Positions 38,193-46,836 are shown, counted from the first letter of the stretch. The stretch: 56,007 nucleotides of DNA from an uncultured Verrucomicrobia subdivision 3 bacterium (GCA_903918885.1 CAIXFY010000026.1:1-56007), one strand, 5' to 3'. Made by a program: numbers and translations. The notes: generated by a model from the letters alone, not told the origin.

Positions 38193-39467
38193 CTAATCAG
38201 TGAACCGGCTGCGGCAAGCCCAAAGGCCAAGCGCCGGATTGGAGATGTAAAAAATCTTTTCGCCGTCTGGCAGCGTGTTCCAGCCGTCCTTCAATTTCTT
38301 CAAATCGTAACGCTGCGTCATCGTCTTGAGGTCGGCGTATTTAAAATTCACGCTTTCGATTTCCTGCCTCGTCAAATGGCCGGGGCAATAGGTAATACCA
38401 AAACGACCTTCGCTGGAGCCGTGAATCAGATGCGCCGCCGCGCTCAAATTATTTTGCAGTTCGGCATTGGCCTTGGCCGCCGCGAGCGTGGCGGGCGTGC
38501 CGCGATAACCGTATTTGCGGATGAGCCGGTCAATCTCGTGATCTTCGCCAAATTCCTTCAGGCCCGGCGCGAGGATGATGAGTTCGCCGCCATCGGCCAT
38601 CGCCATGCGCGTGCGATAGACCGCCTTGTTGCCGAGCCAGGTGCTTTTGAATTCCGACGGGTCGAGATAGACGACCACTTTTTTCAACGGCTCGGCGAGC
38701 ATTTCGAAATTCACTTCGAGCGAAAGCTTGGCCGCCAGTTCAAAACCGGACGCATCATCGCTCACAAACAAGCCGCGCACGACGAGCTTGCCATCCTCGG
38801 CGCGCCCGACAACGGTATGAACATAAACAATCGGCAAGTGCTTCGTGAAATGTTCTGAGGCGTAGTTGAGAATCTTGCGAACCGGCGTATTCGCCCGCCC
38901 CATCATGCGTTCCATGCCGTAGGCCGCGCCGACGTAATGGCTTTTGTTGATGCCCTCGACGCCGCCGGTGCCGACAAAGATGTTCTTGTTGTAGTTCGCC
39001 ATGCCGATGACTTCGTGTGGCACGACTTGGCCGATGGAGAGAATCAAATCGTGTCCGCCGCTGGCGATAAGGTTGGCGACCTGTGCGGGCCACGGAAAAT
39101 CCACCGCGCCTTCGGAGACTTCTTTAACGAACGACGCCGGCACTTCGCCCACCGTCGTGATACCGGTGCGCCAGTTGTGAACGCGAAACAGTTTTTCCGG
39201 CACGCCGGGAAACATTTCGTGAATCTGCTCGCTCGTCATCGCGGTGTGCGTGCCAAGAGCGGGCAAAACATCCGTCAGCTTGTCGCCGTAAAATTCATGC
39301 ACGAGCGTCGTCAGCAAACCAGCCTGCGAATGAAAGCGCGTGAAATCCGGCGGCACGGCCAGAACTTTTTTACGTGCGCCAAGATTTTTCAAAGCCACGA
39401 ACAATCCCTCGCGCAAATCGTCTTTTGACAATTTGTCGGTGATGGAGCCGCGCGCGAAATACAGCAT
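38193..39467 (-). CDS. LarA-family nickel-pincer 2-hydroxyacid racemase/epimerase
   Basis: A 424-residue member of the nickel-dependent LarA family, which epimerises the C2 carbon of 2-hydroxy acids. The ATG at 39467 is used; the frame runs 13 codons upstream into the preceding kinase gene. Counterparts of all LarA key residues are visible: Arg44 (PPDFTRFH), His74 (LGTHTAM), His151 (VVPHEVIG), Lys161 that holds the cofactor (YNKNIFVG), His177 (NKSHYV). Known family activities include lactate, malate and hydroxyglutarate racemases and a D-gluconate 2-epimerase. The neighbours (KDG kinases, mannonate SDR, ExuT) favour a sugar-acid substrate. Pincer-cofactor genes larB/C/E are not in the window. 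Confidence 0.88.
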   Translation of the reverse strand: MLYFARGSITDKLSKDDLREGLFVALKNLGARKKVLAVPPDFTRFHSQAGLLTTLVHEFYGDKLTDVLPALGTHTAMTSEQIHEMFPGVPEKLFRVHNWRTGITTVGEVPASFVKEVSEGAVDFPWPAQVANLIASGGHDLILSIGQVVPHEVIGMANYNKNIFVGTGGVEGINKSHYVGAAYGMERMMGRANTPVRKILNYASEHFTKHLPIVYVHTVVGRAEDGKLVVRGLFVSDDASGFELAAKLSLEVNFEMLAEPLKKVVVYLDPSEFKSTWLGNKAVYRTRMAMADGGELIILAPGLKEFGEDHEIDRLIRKYGYRGTPATLAAAKANAELQNNLSAAAHLIHGSSEGRFGITYCPGHLTRQEIESVNFKYADLKTMTQRYDLKKLKDGWNTLPDGEKIFYISNPALGLWACRSRFTD

Positions 39468-39471
39468 AAAA

Positions 39472-40554
39472 TCAGCGCTGAATGCGCGCCGAGCCGCCTT
39501 TGGCAAACGCCTTGACCTGTTCGACCGTCGCCATCGTGGTGTCGCCGGGGAACGTCGTTAGCAGCGCGCCGTGCGCCCAGCCGAGGTTCACGGCTTCCTG
39601 TTCGGACGTGCCGGACAGCAGACCGTAGAAAAAGCCGGCCGCGTAGCCGTCACCGCCGCCGACGCGGTCCACGACGTCGAGTTCGCACATCGGCGATTGA
39701 TACGTTTTGCCATCAATCCACGCGACCGCGCCCCAGGTGTGGCGGTTGGTCGAATGCACTTCGCGCAGCGTCGTCGCGACGGCTTTGACGTTCGGAAATT
39801 TTTTCGTGGCTTTTTCAATGACCGCGTAAAACGCGCTGGGGTCGAGCTTGGATGCCGCTTCCACATCCTGACCTTCGATGCCGAGACCTTTCTGCAAGTC
39901 TTCCTCGTTGCCGACAAGCACATCCACATTTTCCACGATGCGCGCCAGCACCTTCACGGCCTTGTCCTGACCACCCCAAATGTCCCAAAGTTTCTGGCGA
40001 TAATTCAAATCAAACGACGTGATTGCTCCACTTGCTTTCGCCGCCTTCATCGCCTCGATGATGAGTTCGCCGGTGGTTTCGGAGAGCGCGGCGAAAATAC
40101 CGCCGCTGTGGAACCAGCGCACGCCGGCGCCGAAAATTTCGTTCCAATTGAAATCGCCGGGCTTGAGCTGGCCGGCGGCTTCGTTGCTGCGATTGTAAAA
40201 CACCACGGGAGCGCGCACGCCTTGGCCGCGATCGGAATAGACCGTCGCCATGTTTGGCCCGCGCACGCCGTCGTGCTTGAATTTTTTGTAGAACGGCTTC
40301 ACGCCCATCGCGCGAACGCGTTCGGCAATCAAATCGCCAATCGGATAGTCCACCATGGCGCTGGCGACGCCGGTGTTGAGGCGGAAGCAGTCGGAGAGGT
40401 TCGCCGAGACGTTGAACTCGCCGCCGCTGACGTGGATGTCGCAGTGCGACGCTTTGCGGAACGGGATGATGCCAGGGTCGAGGCGGTTGACGAGCGCGCC
40501 GAGCGAGAGAAAGTCGAGCGCGCCTGTGGGTTTAATTTTGATGGAGCTTGTCAT
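39472..40554 (-). CDS. PfkB-family sugar kinase, KDG kinase-like (copy 2)
   Basis: A 360-residue paralogue of the kinase at 37089-38183. The start is MTSSIKIKPTGALDFLSLGA; the ligand-binding part reads GGEFNVSANLSDCFRLNTG. The ATP/catalytic motif is DRVGGGDGYAAGFFYGLL, so the catalytic Asp is kept but the following residues differ from copy 1 (GDSF versus GDGY). It is the first gene of the minus-strand set kinase-LarA-kinase-SDR. Gaps are 4-10 bp, so one operon is likely. Substrates of the two kinases may differ by stereochemistry. Confidence 0.85.
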   Translation of the reverse strand: MTSSIKIKPTGALDFLSLGALVNRLDPGIIPFRKASHCDIHVSGGEFNVSANLSDCFRLNTGVASAMVDYPIGDLIAERVRAMGVKPFYKKFKHDGVRGPNMATVYSDRGQGVRAPVVFYNRSNEAAGQLKPGDFNWNEIFGAGVRWFHSGGIFAALSETTGELIIEAMKAAKASGAITSFDLNYRQKLWDIWGGQDKAVKVLARIVENVDVLVGNEEDLQKGLGIEGQDVEAASKLDPSAFYAVIEKATKKFPNVKAVATTLREVHSTNRHTWGAVAWIDGKTYQSPMCELDVVDRVGGGDGYAAGFFYGLLSGTSEQEAVNLGWAHGALLTTFPGDTTMATVEQVKAFAKGGSARIQR

Positions 40555-40733
40555 AATTTAATTCAGTTGAGTGTTGATGTTAGCCTCAAAAATCCGGGCG
40601 TCTTGTCGGATAAAATGCGGACTATGCCCGCCGTTCGCCCGAACCCGATGTGTCAGCAAAAATAAATTTGGTTAAAGCTGACGATTAAAAGGTTCTTGAA
40701 CAGAAGAAGCCTAATAAATCCACGCCGGAGGGT

Positions 40734-40766
40734 CAAAAAAAATAGCCCCGAACATTTATTCGGGGC
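40734..40766 (-). terminator. Rho-independent terminator of the PilZ-like gene
   Basis: Stem GCCCCGAA / TTCGGGGC with a 6-nt loop. On the minus strand it is followed by TATTTTTTTTGAC. It lies 20 bp after the PilZ-like stop. Confidence 0.9.
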
Positions 40767-40785
40767 GAATTGAGAATTTTAAAAT

Positions 40786-41121
40786 TTAACCGGCGCCAAA
40801 CTGGGAGCGCGCCATCGCGCCGAGCTGTTTTTCCGTCTGCGGCGTGAGGCTGGTGAAAAGCATCGAGACATTGTAGCCGGCATGCTTGTTGCCCGCGCAC
40901 GCGACAACAACGCCGTGGCAGGAAAGCTGACTGCCATCGAGCGGCGAGTGCAGTTTGACGGTCATCTCGGACCATTCGGTGAACGGCTTGGGGCTGCGAA
41001 ATTCGATGCCGTTTTTGTGGACGGAAACTTTTTCCGCCGCGAGTTCCAGTGCCGCGTGCCGACCGGCTACACTCACGGAATTTTCCACGGAACCCAGACC
41101 CTTGATTTGTTTAGCACTCAT
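40786..41121 (-). CDS. PilZ-like domain protein
   Basis: A 111-residue soluble protein resembling PilZ beta-barrels: EKVSVHKNGIEFRSPKPFTEW, then KLHSPLDGSQLSCHGVVVAC and a C-terminal AGYNVSMLFTSLTPQTEK. The N-terminal RxxxR part of the c-di-GMP site is not seen, and only NGIEF resembles the second motif (D/NxSxxG). It may therefore be a PilZ domain that does not bind c-di-GMP. It is transcribed alone with its own terminator. Confidence 0.68.
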   Translation of the reverse strand: MSAKQIKGLGSVENSVSVAGRHAALELAAEKVSVHKNGIEFRSPKPFTEWSEMTVKLHSPLDGSQLSCHGVVVACAGNKHAGYNVSMLFTSLTPQTEKQLGAMARSQFGAG

Positions 41122-41169
41122 AAGTAAAGCAACCTAGCACGACAACCTGCGTCGTCAAATTTAAGTTTT

Positions 41170-42183
41170 TCACCACTCAATCACCGCCGCGCCCCAAGTC
41201 AAACCGGCGCCGAACGCGACAATCAGAATCAAGTCGCCTTTCTGGATCTTTCCCGAGCGCACCGCCTCGTCCAGCGCGATGGCGACGGACGCGGCGGAGG
41301 TGTTGCCGTATTTGTGGAGGTTGACGAAAAGCTGTTCCGGCGTGGCTTTCAAGCGATCGCCGACGGCGTCAATGATGCGGCGGTTGGCCTGATGCGGAAT
41401 GACGCACTTGATTTTGGTGACATCCAAATCGCAACGGCTCAACACTTCGTTCGCCGCGCTGCACATCGCCTGCACGGCGTTCTTGAAAGTCTCCTTGCCG
41501 TCCATGCGCAGAAAATGCAAACCGTCTGTGACGGATTGCATCGTCGCCGGGCACGCGCTGCCGCCGCCGGGCATCGAAAGCAAATTCGCCTTGTCGCCGT
41601 CCGCACCCATGACCGCGGTGAGCAGGCCGTGGGAATTTTCGCGGTTCTGCAAAATCGCCGCGCCCGCGCCGTCGCCAAACAACACGCAGGTGTTGCGGTC
41701 TTTCCAATTCGTGATGGACGAAAGTTTTTCCGCGCCAATGACCAGCACCGTTTGGTAAGTGCGCGACATGATGAACTGCTGGCCGATTTCCAGTGCGTAA
41801 ATAAATCCAGAGCAGGCCGCCTCGATGTCAAACGCCGCCGCGCGACCTGCGCCGATTTTCTGCTGCACGAGACAGGCGGTGTTCGGAAACGGCATGTCCG
41901 GCGTGATGGTCGCGACGATGATTAAATCAATCTGTTCGGCGGAGACGCCCGCCATTTCCATGGCGCGTTTGGCGGCGTTGGCGGCAAGGTCAGAGGTGAA
42001 TTCGTTGGCGGCGGCGATGCGCCGCTCCTTGATGCCAGTGCGGGTAGTAATCCATTCGTCGGAAGTCTCGACGATTTTTTCGAGGTCGGCATTGGTCATG
42101 ACGCGCTCCGGCACATAGGAACCAACTCCGGTGATGGAACAGGTCTGACCGACGAAATTATGTTTGGCGCGCGGATTTTTCAT
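41170..42183 (-). CDS. fabH: 3-oxoacyl-ACP synthase III
   Basis: Condenses acetyl-CoA with malonyl-ACP to start fatty-acid synthesis. The 337 residues carry the catalytic triad: Cys in IEAACSGFIYALE (near residue 122), His in CVIPHQANRRI and Asn in KYGNTSAASV. The glycine-rich C-terminus LIVAFGAGLTWGA is typical. Its start overlaps the plsX stop by 4 bp (ATGA). It closes the coaD-DUF177-rpmF-plsX-fabH operon. Confidence 0.97.
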   Translation of the reverse strand: MKNPRAKHNFVGQTCSITGVGSYVPERVMTNADLEKIVETSDEWITTRTGIKERRIAAANEFTSDLAANAAKRAMEMAGVSAEQIDLIIVATITPDMPFPNTACLVQQKIGAGRAAAFDIEAACSGFIYALEIGQQFIMSRTYQTVLVIGAEKLSSITNWKDRNTCVLFGDGAGAAILQNRENSHGLLTAVMGADGDKANLLSMPGGGSACPATMQSVTDGLHFLRMDGKETFKNAVQAMCSAANEVLSRCDLDVTKIKCVIPHQANRRIIDAVGDRLKATPEQLFVNLHKYGNTSAASVAIALDEAVRSGKIQKGDLILIVAFGAGLTWGAAVIEW

Positions 42184-43217
42184 GCGTTCGCAGGAAGGGT
42201 GGTTTCGGCGTCGAGAATAATGTTTGCAGCCGCGATGTCACGCGCGATGGTCTGATTAATCTGATGTTTCACCGCGTTGGCCGTCACGCGGATGGCGCTG
42301 GCCACGGCGCGTTCGCGCGCGGAACCGTGGGCTTTGAAAACCAATCCGTTGAAACCCAGCAGCGGCGCGCCGCCGTAAACTTCCGGATCCATGCGGCGGC
42401 GGATGGACTGAAAGGCGGCCTTGGCCAAAAATGCGCCAAGTTTGCGCTGCGTGTTGTGCGTCAACTCGCGCTTGAGCATGGAAAACATTCCCACCGCTAG
42501 GCTCTCGACGGTTTTCAAAACGATGTTGCCAACGAATCCGTCGCAGACGACGACATCCACATGGTCTTTGAACAGGTCGTGGCCCTCGATATTGCCGATG
42601 AAATTCAGGTTCAGCTTTTTGCAAAGTTTGAACGCTTCGAGCGTAAGTTCGTTGCCCTTGGAGTCCTCGGAGCCGTTGCTCAAAATGCCGACGCGGGGAT
42701 TTTTCCGTTTCAAAACCTCGCGTGAATAAACGCTGCCCATCACGGCGAATTGCGCGAGATGATACGGCTTGCATTCCACATTCGCACCGGCGTCAAGCAG
42801 CACAAACTCGTTGCTCTGCCGGGGAATGACCGTGGCGATGCAACCACGATCCACGCCGGGAATGCGGCCGACTTTGAAAGTTCCAGCGGCGAAAATGCCG
42901 CCGGTGTTGCCGAGGGAAATGAGCGCGTCGGCCTGGCCTTCACTGACGAGATCGGCAGCGCGGCCGATGGAAGAATCCTTTTTTTTGCGCAGCGCGATGA
43001 CCGGCTTGTCCGCCATTTCAATCACCTCGCTGGCGTGGATGATGCGGACGCGGTGGTCGCGAAAACCGCGTTCTGGCAAAGCGGCGTGGATGTCTGCCTT
43101 GTTACCGACGAGATAGACGGCCTCGATTTCCTTATTTTCCTCGAGGGCGCGCTTTACTCCGGCAATGACGACACCGCAACCGTGGTCACCGCCCATGACA
43201 TCCACTGCGATTCGCAT
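42180..43217 (-). CDS. plsX: Phosphate acyltransferase PlsX
   Basis: Makes acyl-phosphate from acyl-ACP for phospholipid synthesis with PlsY. The 345 residues start RIAVDVMGGDHG and contain DALISLGNTGGIFAAGTFKV, VLLDAGANVECKP, VGILSNGSEDSKGNEL and VVVCDGFVGNIVLKTVE, the family's ligand-binding motifs. Located between rpmF and fabH, the classic arrangement. Confidence 0.97.
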   Translation of the reverse strand: MRIAVDVMGGDHGCGVVIAGVKRALEENKEIEAVYLVGNKADIHAALPERGFRDHRVRIIHASEVIEMADKPVIALRKKKDSSIGRAADLVSEGQADALISLGNTGGIFAAGTFKVGRIPGVDRGCIATVIPRQSNEFVLLDAGANVECKPYHLAQFAVMGSVYSREVLKRKNPRVGILSNGSEDSKGNELTLEAFKLCKKLNLNFIGNIEGHDLFKDHVDVVVCDGFVGNIVLKTVESLAVGMFSMLKRELTHNTQRKLGAFLAKAAFQSIRRRMDPEVYGGAPLLGFNGLVFKAHGSARERAVASAIRVTANAVKHQINQTIARDIAAANIILDAETTLPANA

Positions 43218-43242
43218 GGTGGGTCGGAAAAGACCGCGTGGA

Positions 43243-43431
43243 TTACGCGCCCGCCGTGACGGTCAGAATCTGGCGGCCTTTGTAGAATCCGCACGCGGGG
43301 CAAACCCGATGCGGGATGGCCGGCGCGTCGCATTGCGGGCATTTGCCCAACTGCGGCAGTTTGAGAACGCTGTTGTAAGCCCGGCGCATGCGCTGGCGGC
43401 TCGTGGATGGTTTTCTTTTGGGAACGCCCAT
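43243..43431 (-). CDS. rpmF: Large ribosomal subunit protein bL32
   Basis: A 62-residue L32: MGVPKRKPSTSRQRMRRA followed by the zinc-ribbon pair CPQC (31-34) and CPAC (44-47), so it is the zinc-binding (C+) paralogue type. It is 5 bp after the DUF177 stop and followed by plsX. Confidence 0.97.
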   Translation of the reverse strand: MGVPKRKPSTSRQRMRRAYNSVLKLPQLGKCPQCDAPAIPHRVCPACGFYKGRQILTVTAGA

Positions 43432-43435
43432 AAAT

Positions 43436-43915
43436 TTATTTCAGTTTTAGTTTGTCGAGCGCCGCCCACACGGCCGGCTTGGTGTTTTCCAAGCTTTCAG
43501 CCGCGCTGACCTTGCCCTTTTTCTTCAATCCCGCGCAATCCGTTTTACACAACGGATGTTGCGGAAAGTTGAGCAGAATATCTTCCCGCACGAATGGAGT
43601 CAAGTCTACGCAATCGTTCTCTACGGACACCTTTTCTTCGCCTTCCAGCGGCAAATGCACCGCCCAGCCGGTCAACTTCACTTCGGATTTGAACTTTTTC
43701 AGGCATCGGCCGCACTCACAGTCCAGCGGCAGCACCAGCGAACCCGTCGCCAAAACCGCGTCGTGCAGCGATTCCACGACCAAATCGTAGCGCAACGGTT
43801 TTTCCAGATGAACCAACTCGTCCGCCACGCCCAGATCCAGCTCCGCCACCGGCAACTCGCCCTTGAGGCGGATACCGTCGTCTTCAAGATGGCGGAGATT
43901 GACTTTTAAAGACAT
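43436..43915 (-). CDS. DUF177 (YceD) family protein
   Basis: A 159-residue YceD/DUF177 protein, linked to 23S rRNA accumulation in other bacteria. The ATG at 43915 gives MSLKVNLRHLEDDGIRLKGE; upstream codons run through a hairpin repeat. Conserved parts are CECGRCLKKF (near residue 78), then ENDCVDLTPFVREDILLNFP and PLCKTDCAGLKKKG. It sits upstream of rpmF, the usual place. A hairpin repeat lies just upstream (43923-43989). Confidence 0.92.
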   Translation of the reverse strand: MSLKVNLRHLEDDGIRLKGELPVAELDLGVADELVHLEKPLRYDLVVESLHDAVLATGSLVLPLDCECGRCLKKFKSEVKLTGWAVHLPLEGEEKVSVENDCVDLTPFVREDILLNFPQHPLCKTDCAGLKKKGKVSAAESLENTKPAVWAALDKLKLK

Positions 43916-43922
43916 GGTTTTT

Positions 43923-43989
43923 ACCACCAAGGCACCAAGGTGCAAAGAAAAGTAATTTTCATTTCTTGGTGTCTTTGCGTCTTGGTGGT
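43923..43989. repeat. Dispersed hairpin repeat, ACCACCAAGG...CCTTGGTGGT type
   Basis: Two arms of about 28 nt: ACCACCAAGGCACCAAGG-type sequence at 43923-43950 and its imperfect complement at 43962-43989. The arms are built from alternating CCAAGG/CAAAG words. It separates coaD from DUF177 and also encodes the last residues of CoaD (PPRRKDTKK). Confidence 0.82.
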
Positions 43990-44462
43990 TCAAGTTTCTT
44001 CTTCAAAGCCACCTGCACGTTTGGCGGCACGAACGGACTCACGTTGCCGCCGAGCCGGGCGATTTCCTTCACGATGCGCGAACTCAAAAACGTGTAAGTG
44101 TCCTTCGGCATCATGAAAATCGTCTCAATGTTCTCGTCCAACTTGCGGTTCATCAGCGCGAGCTGGAACTCAAATTCAAAGTCCGACACCGCGCGCAGTC
44201 CGCGCACGATGGCCCGCGCCTTTTTGGCGGCAACATATTCCACCAGCAGGCCGTCAAATGAATCCGTGTCCACGTTGGGCAAACCGGCCACCGCCTTTTT
44301 CACCAGCGCCGTGCGTTCCGCCAGCGTGAACAAGGGATGCTTGCTGTCGTTTTTGGCGACGGCCACGATCACGCGGTCAAACAATCGCGCCGCCCGCTGG
44401 ATGACATCCAGATGGCCGTTGGTCAGCGGATCAAAACTGCCGGGATAGATTGCAATGCGCAT
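43959..44462 (-). CDS. coaD: Phosphopantetheine adenylyltransferase
   Basis: Penultimate step of CoA synthesis: ATP plus 4'-phosphopantetheine to dephospho-CoA. The 167 residues begin RIAIYPGSFDPLTNGHLDVI with the GxFDPxxxGH nucleotidyltransferase motif. GLRAVSDFEFEFQLALMNR and TYTFLSSRIVKEIARLGGNV (the ISSS-like motif) are conserved. The last nine residues, after VQVALKKKLE, are encoded by the hairpin repeat at 43923-43989. Probable first gene of the DUF177-rpmF-plsX-fabH operon. Confidence 0.96.
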   Translation of the reverse strand: MRIAIYPGSFDPLTNGHLDVIQRAARLFDRVIVAVAKNDSKHPLFTLAERTALVKKAVAGLPNVDTDSFDGLLVEYVAAKKARAIVRGLRAVSDFEFEFQLALMNRKLDENIETIFMMPKDTYTFLSSRIVKEIARLGGNVSPFVPPNVQVALKKKLEPPRRKDTKK

Positions 44463-44536
44463 GATTGGTTTGAGTTTCAGGCCAGCTTACTGTTTCGCCA
44501 ATAATTTAACTTAAAACTAAAAATTAAAAATCAAAA

Positions 44537-46765
44537 TTATTTCCACGGCACTTCGAAAATCTTCACCGCCTCGCGGATGCCCTTGACCTTCTCCGGCGGC
44601 AGCGCGATGCACTTCACCCCTAACTCTGGCGCGGTCAGGCACAGGTGATTGTAAGTGGTCTCGCTGATGATGATGCGTCCGCTGCCGGAAACGCCTTCAA
44701 GTCGGCTGGCCAGATTCACTTCGCGGCCAAACACCGTGTAATTCAAAATGTGCTTGTTCGAGCCCATCAACCCGACCGTGACCGAACCGGTGTTGATACC
44801 CGTGCCCAACTGGAGCGCGACGAGAATCGGCTTCGGCGGCAAACCGGCCGAGGCTCGGGCGCGGTTTTCGATTTCGCGCGAAGCGTTCAGCTTCAGCCGC
44901 TCCTGATTTAATTCGTAGATTGTCCGCTGCGCATCCAGCGCGGCCAGAACGCATTTGGCCGCGTGGTTTTCATCCAAAATCGGCGCATTCCAAAATGCCA
45001 TCACGCAGTCGCCGATGTATTTGTCGAGCGTGCCGCCGTGCTTTTTTACCGCGTCAGCCACGGCGGCGAGATAGAGGTTCACCGTCGCCAAGGTTTCGCG
45101 CGCGGATTCGTCAAAGCATTTTTCCGCCGCGACGGCATCCAGCTTGTTCGCGCGCACAAACTCCGCGACCTGTTCCTGCATCTGGTCGGTGAGCGTCGTG
45201 AACCCGCGCACGTCGGCGAAAAAGACGGAGACTTCCCGGCGCGTGCCGCCCAGCGAAAGTTTTTCCGCGCCGAGCAACTCGTTCACCACGTCCGGCGACA
45301 CAATTTTGGAAAACACCGATTTGACGCGGCGTTGCTCGCGTTCCTCAAACACGACGCGGTAGGTCACGAGGCAGACATGCTCGACCAAAATCGCGCCGGC
45401 CACCGGAAAAACCAGCGGCAGCCAGAGGCGGAACTTGATGAACGCAAAAAACGCGAACGCGACGTAACCTGCCACGAGCAGCGCCGTCGCGACCGAGGCG
45501 GCGAACGCGCGCAATTGCCAGGTCAGCGCCGCCGTGGCCAGCCCGAGAAAGATAATCAGCGCCAGCGAAACCGTCGGCGACGCGCGGCGGATGAATTGGT
45601 TCGTGATCACGGAGTTCGCGACGTTCCAGTGCTTGCTGACGAGCAACGTGTCATTTTCCAGCGGCGTCGCGCCGTGGTCGCTCAAGTCGTTGCCCTGCGC
45701 CGCCGAGCCGAGCACGACGAGCCTGCCGGCGAAAGGATTTTTCAAGCCGTTCGTCTCGCCGGCCAAACGCAGCCGGTCCTGCTTGAGCACCTCCTCAATC
45801 GGCTGGCGAACGATGGCGGGATTGTCCACGGTCAACTGCCAGTTGATGAGAAAAAATCCGCCGGCGTCGACGGGAATGACGCGCTCGATTCCGTTCGCGC
45901 CGCGCAAAATAATTTTTCCGCCGGGCAAATCCACTTCGGCTTTCGCCAAATCTAAATTCAATTCCCGCGCGGCCATGACGATGCCGAGATCCCAAACGCG
46001 CGCGAACGGCTTGTCAAAACGCTTCCAGCCGGCGGGAATTTCGTCACCCACGAAATCGGCGAGGTCGAAATTTCCGTCGCGGTCGAACGCCACGGTCAGG
46101 TTCGTGCCGGTCGCCAGCGGCAAAATTATTTTGTCCGGCAAAATTTGCGCGCGCTCCAAATTCGCGCCCAGTTGGTGCGCGGCGGATTTGAAGGCGGGGT
46201 GCCATTTCAAACTGAAGCTCTTGATTTGCCGCAACACGCCGTCGGCGTCCTTCGTCGTCGAGATGTCGCCGAGCGCAAGCGAGTTGGTGACGAACAAATC
46301 CGGCGGATTCACCTCGGCGGTGAAGGCGGAAACCACATTGCCCGCGCGGCGCATTTGCAGCGCGAAAAATTGGTCGGATTCCATCAGCGTTCCGTCCGCC
46401 ATCTGCACCGGCGCGTGGTCGGGCCGCAACTCGCCGAACAGCACGTCGAACGCGACGGCCTTCGCGCCCTGCGCGGTCAGTTCCTCGACGACGCGGCCGT
46501 AGACGTGGCGCGGCCAGTAGAGTCCGTAGGGCTGGCCGAGCAATCCGCGCCGCAGGGCGGCGATGCTGGAATCTTCCATCGCGACGAAGGCGAGGTTGGT
46601 GGCGGCGGGCGCGGGAAATTTCTGCGCGCCGCGGACTCGCAGGTCATAGGTCAGGCGCTCCAGCCGTTCGGGAAAATCCAGATGCAGCCACCAGCCGCCA
46701 CAGACCAGCGCGAGGACAGAAAGCGCCAGTAGGAGCGGTGTGCGTTTGAGGCGCTTGAACTTCAC
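44537..46765 (-). CDS. CHASE2-domain adenylate cyclase (class III)
   Basis: A 742-residue membrane receptor cyclase. N-terminal helix (about 11-28), a CHASE2 sensory domain in the periplasm (about 30-360), three membrane helices (about 385-470) and a cytosolic class III cyclase domain (about 515-700). Metal-binding Asp lies in VFFADVRGF and in KYIGDCVMAFW; the adenine-selecting Lys is in LDKYIGD and Thr in LNYTVFG; the transition-state Asn/Arg are in VNLASRLEG. These residues favour cAMP. The start is GTG at 46763-46765. A FecR-domain gene upstream may encode its partner, as occurs in other CHASE2 cyclase loci. Confidence 0.88.
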   Translation of the reverse strand: MKFKRLKRTPLLLALSVLALVCGGWWLHLDFPERLERLTYDLRVRGAQKFPAPAATNLAFVAMEDSSIAALRRGLLGQPYGLYWPRHVYGRVVEELTAQGAKAVAFDVLFGELRPDHAPVQMADGTLMESDQFFALQMRRAGNVVSAFTAEVNPPDLFVTNSLALGDISTTKDADGVLRQIKSFSLKWHPAFKSAAHQLGANLERAQILPDKIILPLATGTNLTVAFDRDGNFDLADFVGDEIPAGWKRFDKPFARVWDLGIVMAARELNLDLAKAEVDLPGGKIILRGANGIERVIPVDAGGFFLINWQLTVDNPAIVRQPIEEVLKQDRLRLAGETNGLKNPFAGRLVVLGSAAQGNDLSDHGATPLENDTLLVSKHWNVANSVITNQFIRRASPTVSLALIIFLGLATAALTWQLRAFAASVATALLVAGYVAFAFFAFIKFRLWLPLVFPVAGAILVEHVCLVTYRVVFEEREQRRVKSVFSKIVSPDVVNELLGAEKLSLGGTRREVSVFFADVRGFTTLTDQMQEQVAEFVRANKLDAVAAEKCFDESARETLATVNLYLAAVADAVKKHGGTLDKYIGDCVMAFWNAPILDENHAAKCVLAALDAQRTIYELNQERLKLNASREIENRARASAGLPPKPILVALQLGTGINTGSVTVGLMGSNKHILNYTVFGREVNLASRLEGVSGSGRIIISETTYNHLCLTAPELGVKCIALPPEKVKGIREAVKIFEVPWK

Positions 46766-46782
46766 TCCGTTGGATTAAACAA

Positions 46783-46814
46783 AAACCCGGCGCAACTCAA
46801 GGCTGCACCGGGTT
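46783..46814 (-). terminator. Rho-independent terminator between the FecR gene and the cyclase gene
   Basis: Stem AAACCCGG(C)GCA / TGC(A)CCGGGTTT with a 9-nt loop. On the minus strand the stem is followed by TTTGTTTAATC. It lies after the FecR gene, so readthrough into the cyclase gene would be reduced. Confidence 0.75.
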
Positions 46815-46836
46815 TGAAAAGCAAATTTGGAGGATC

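Noticed and set aside
43916..43993. N-terminal extension of DUF177 through the hairpin repeat
   Set aside because: The residues NHQDAKTPRNEN are repeat-derived. The conserved start is MSLKVNLR at 43915.
44963..45955. A 330-codon plus-strand frame opposite the CHASE2 cyclase gene
   Set aside because: Highly charged low-complexity translation, no start signal, and fully inside a conserved gene on the other strand.
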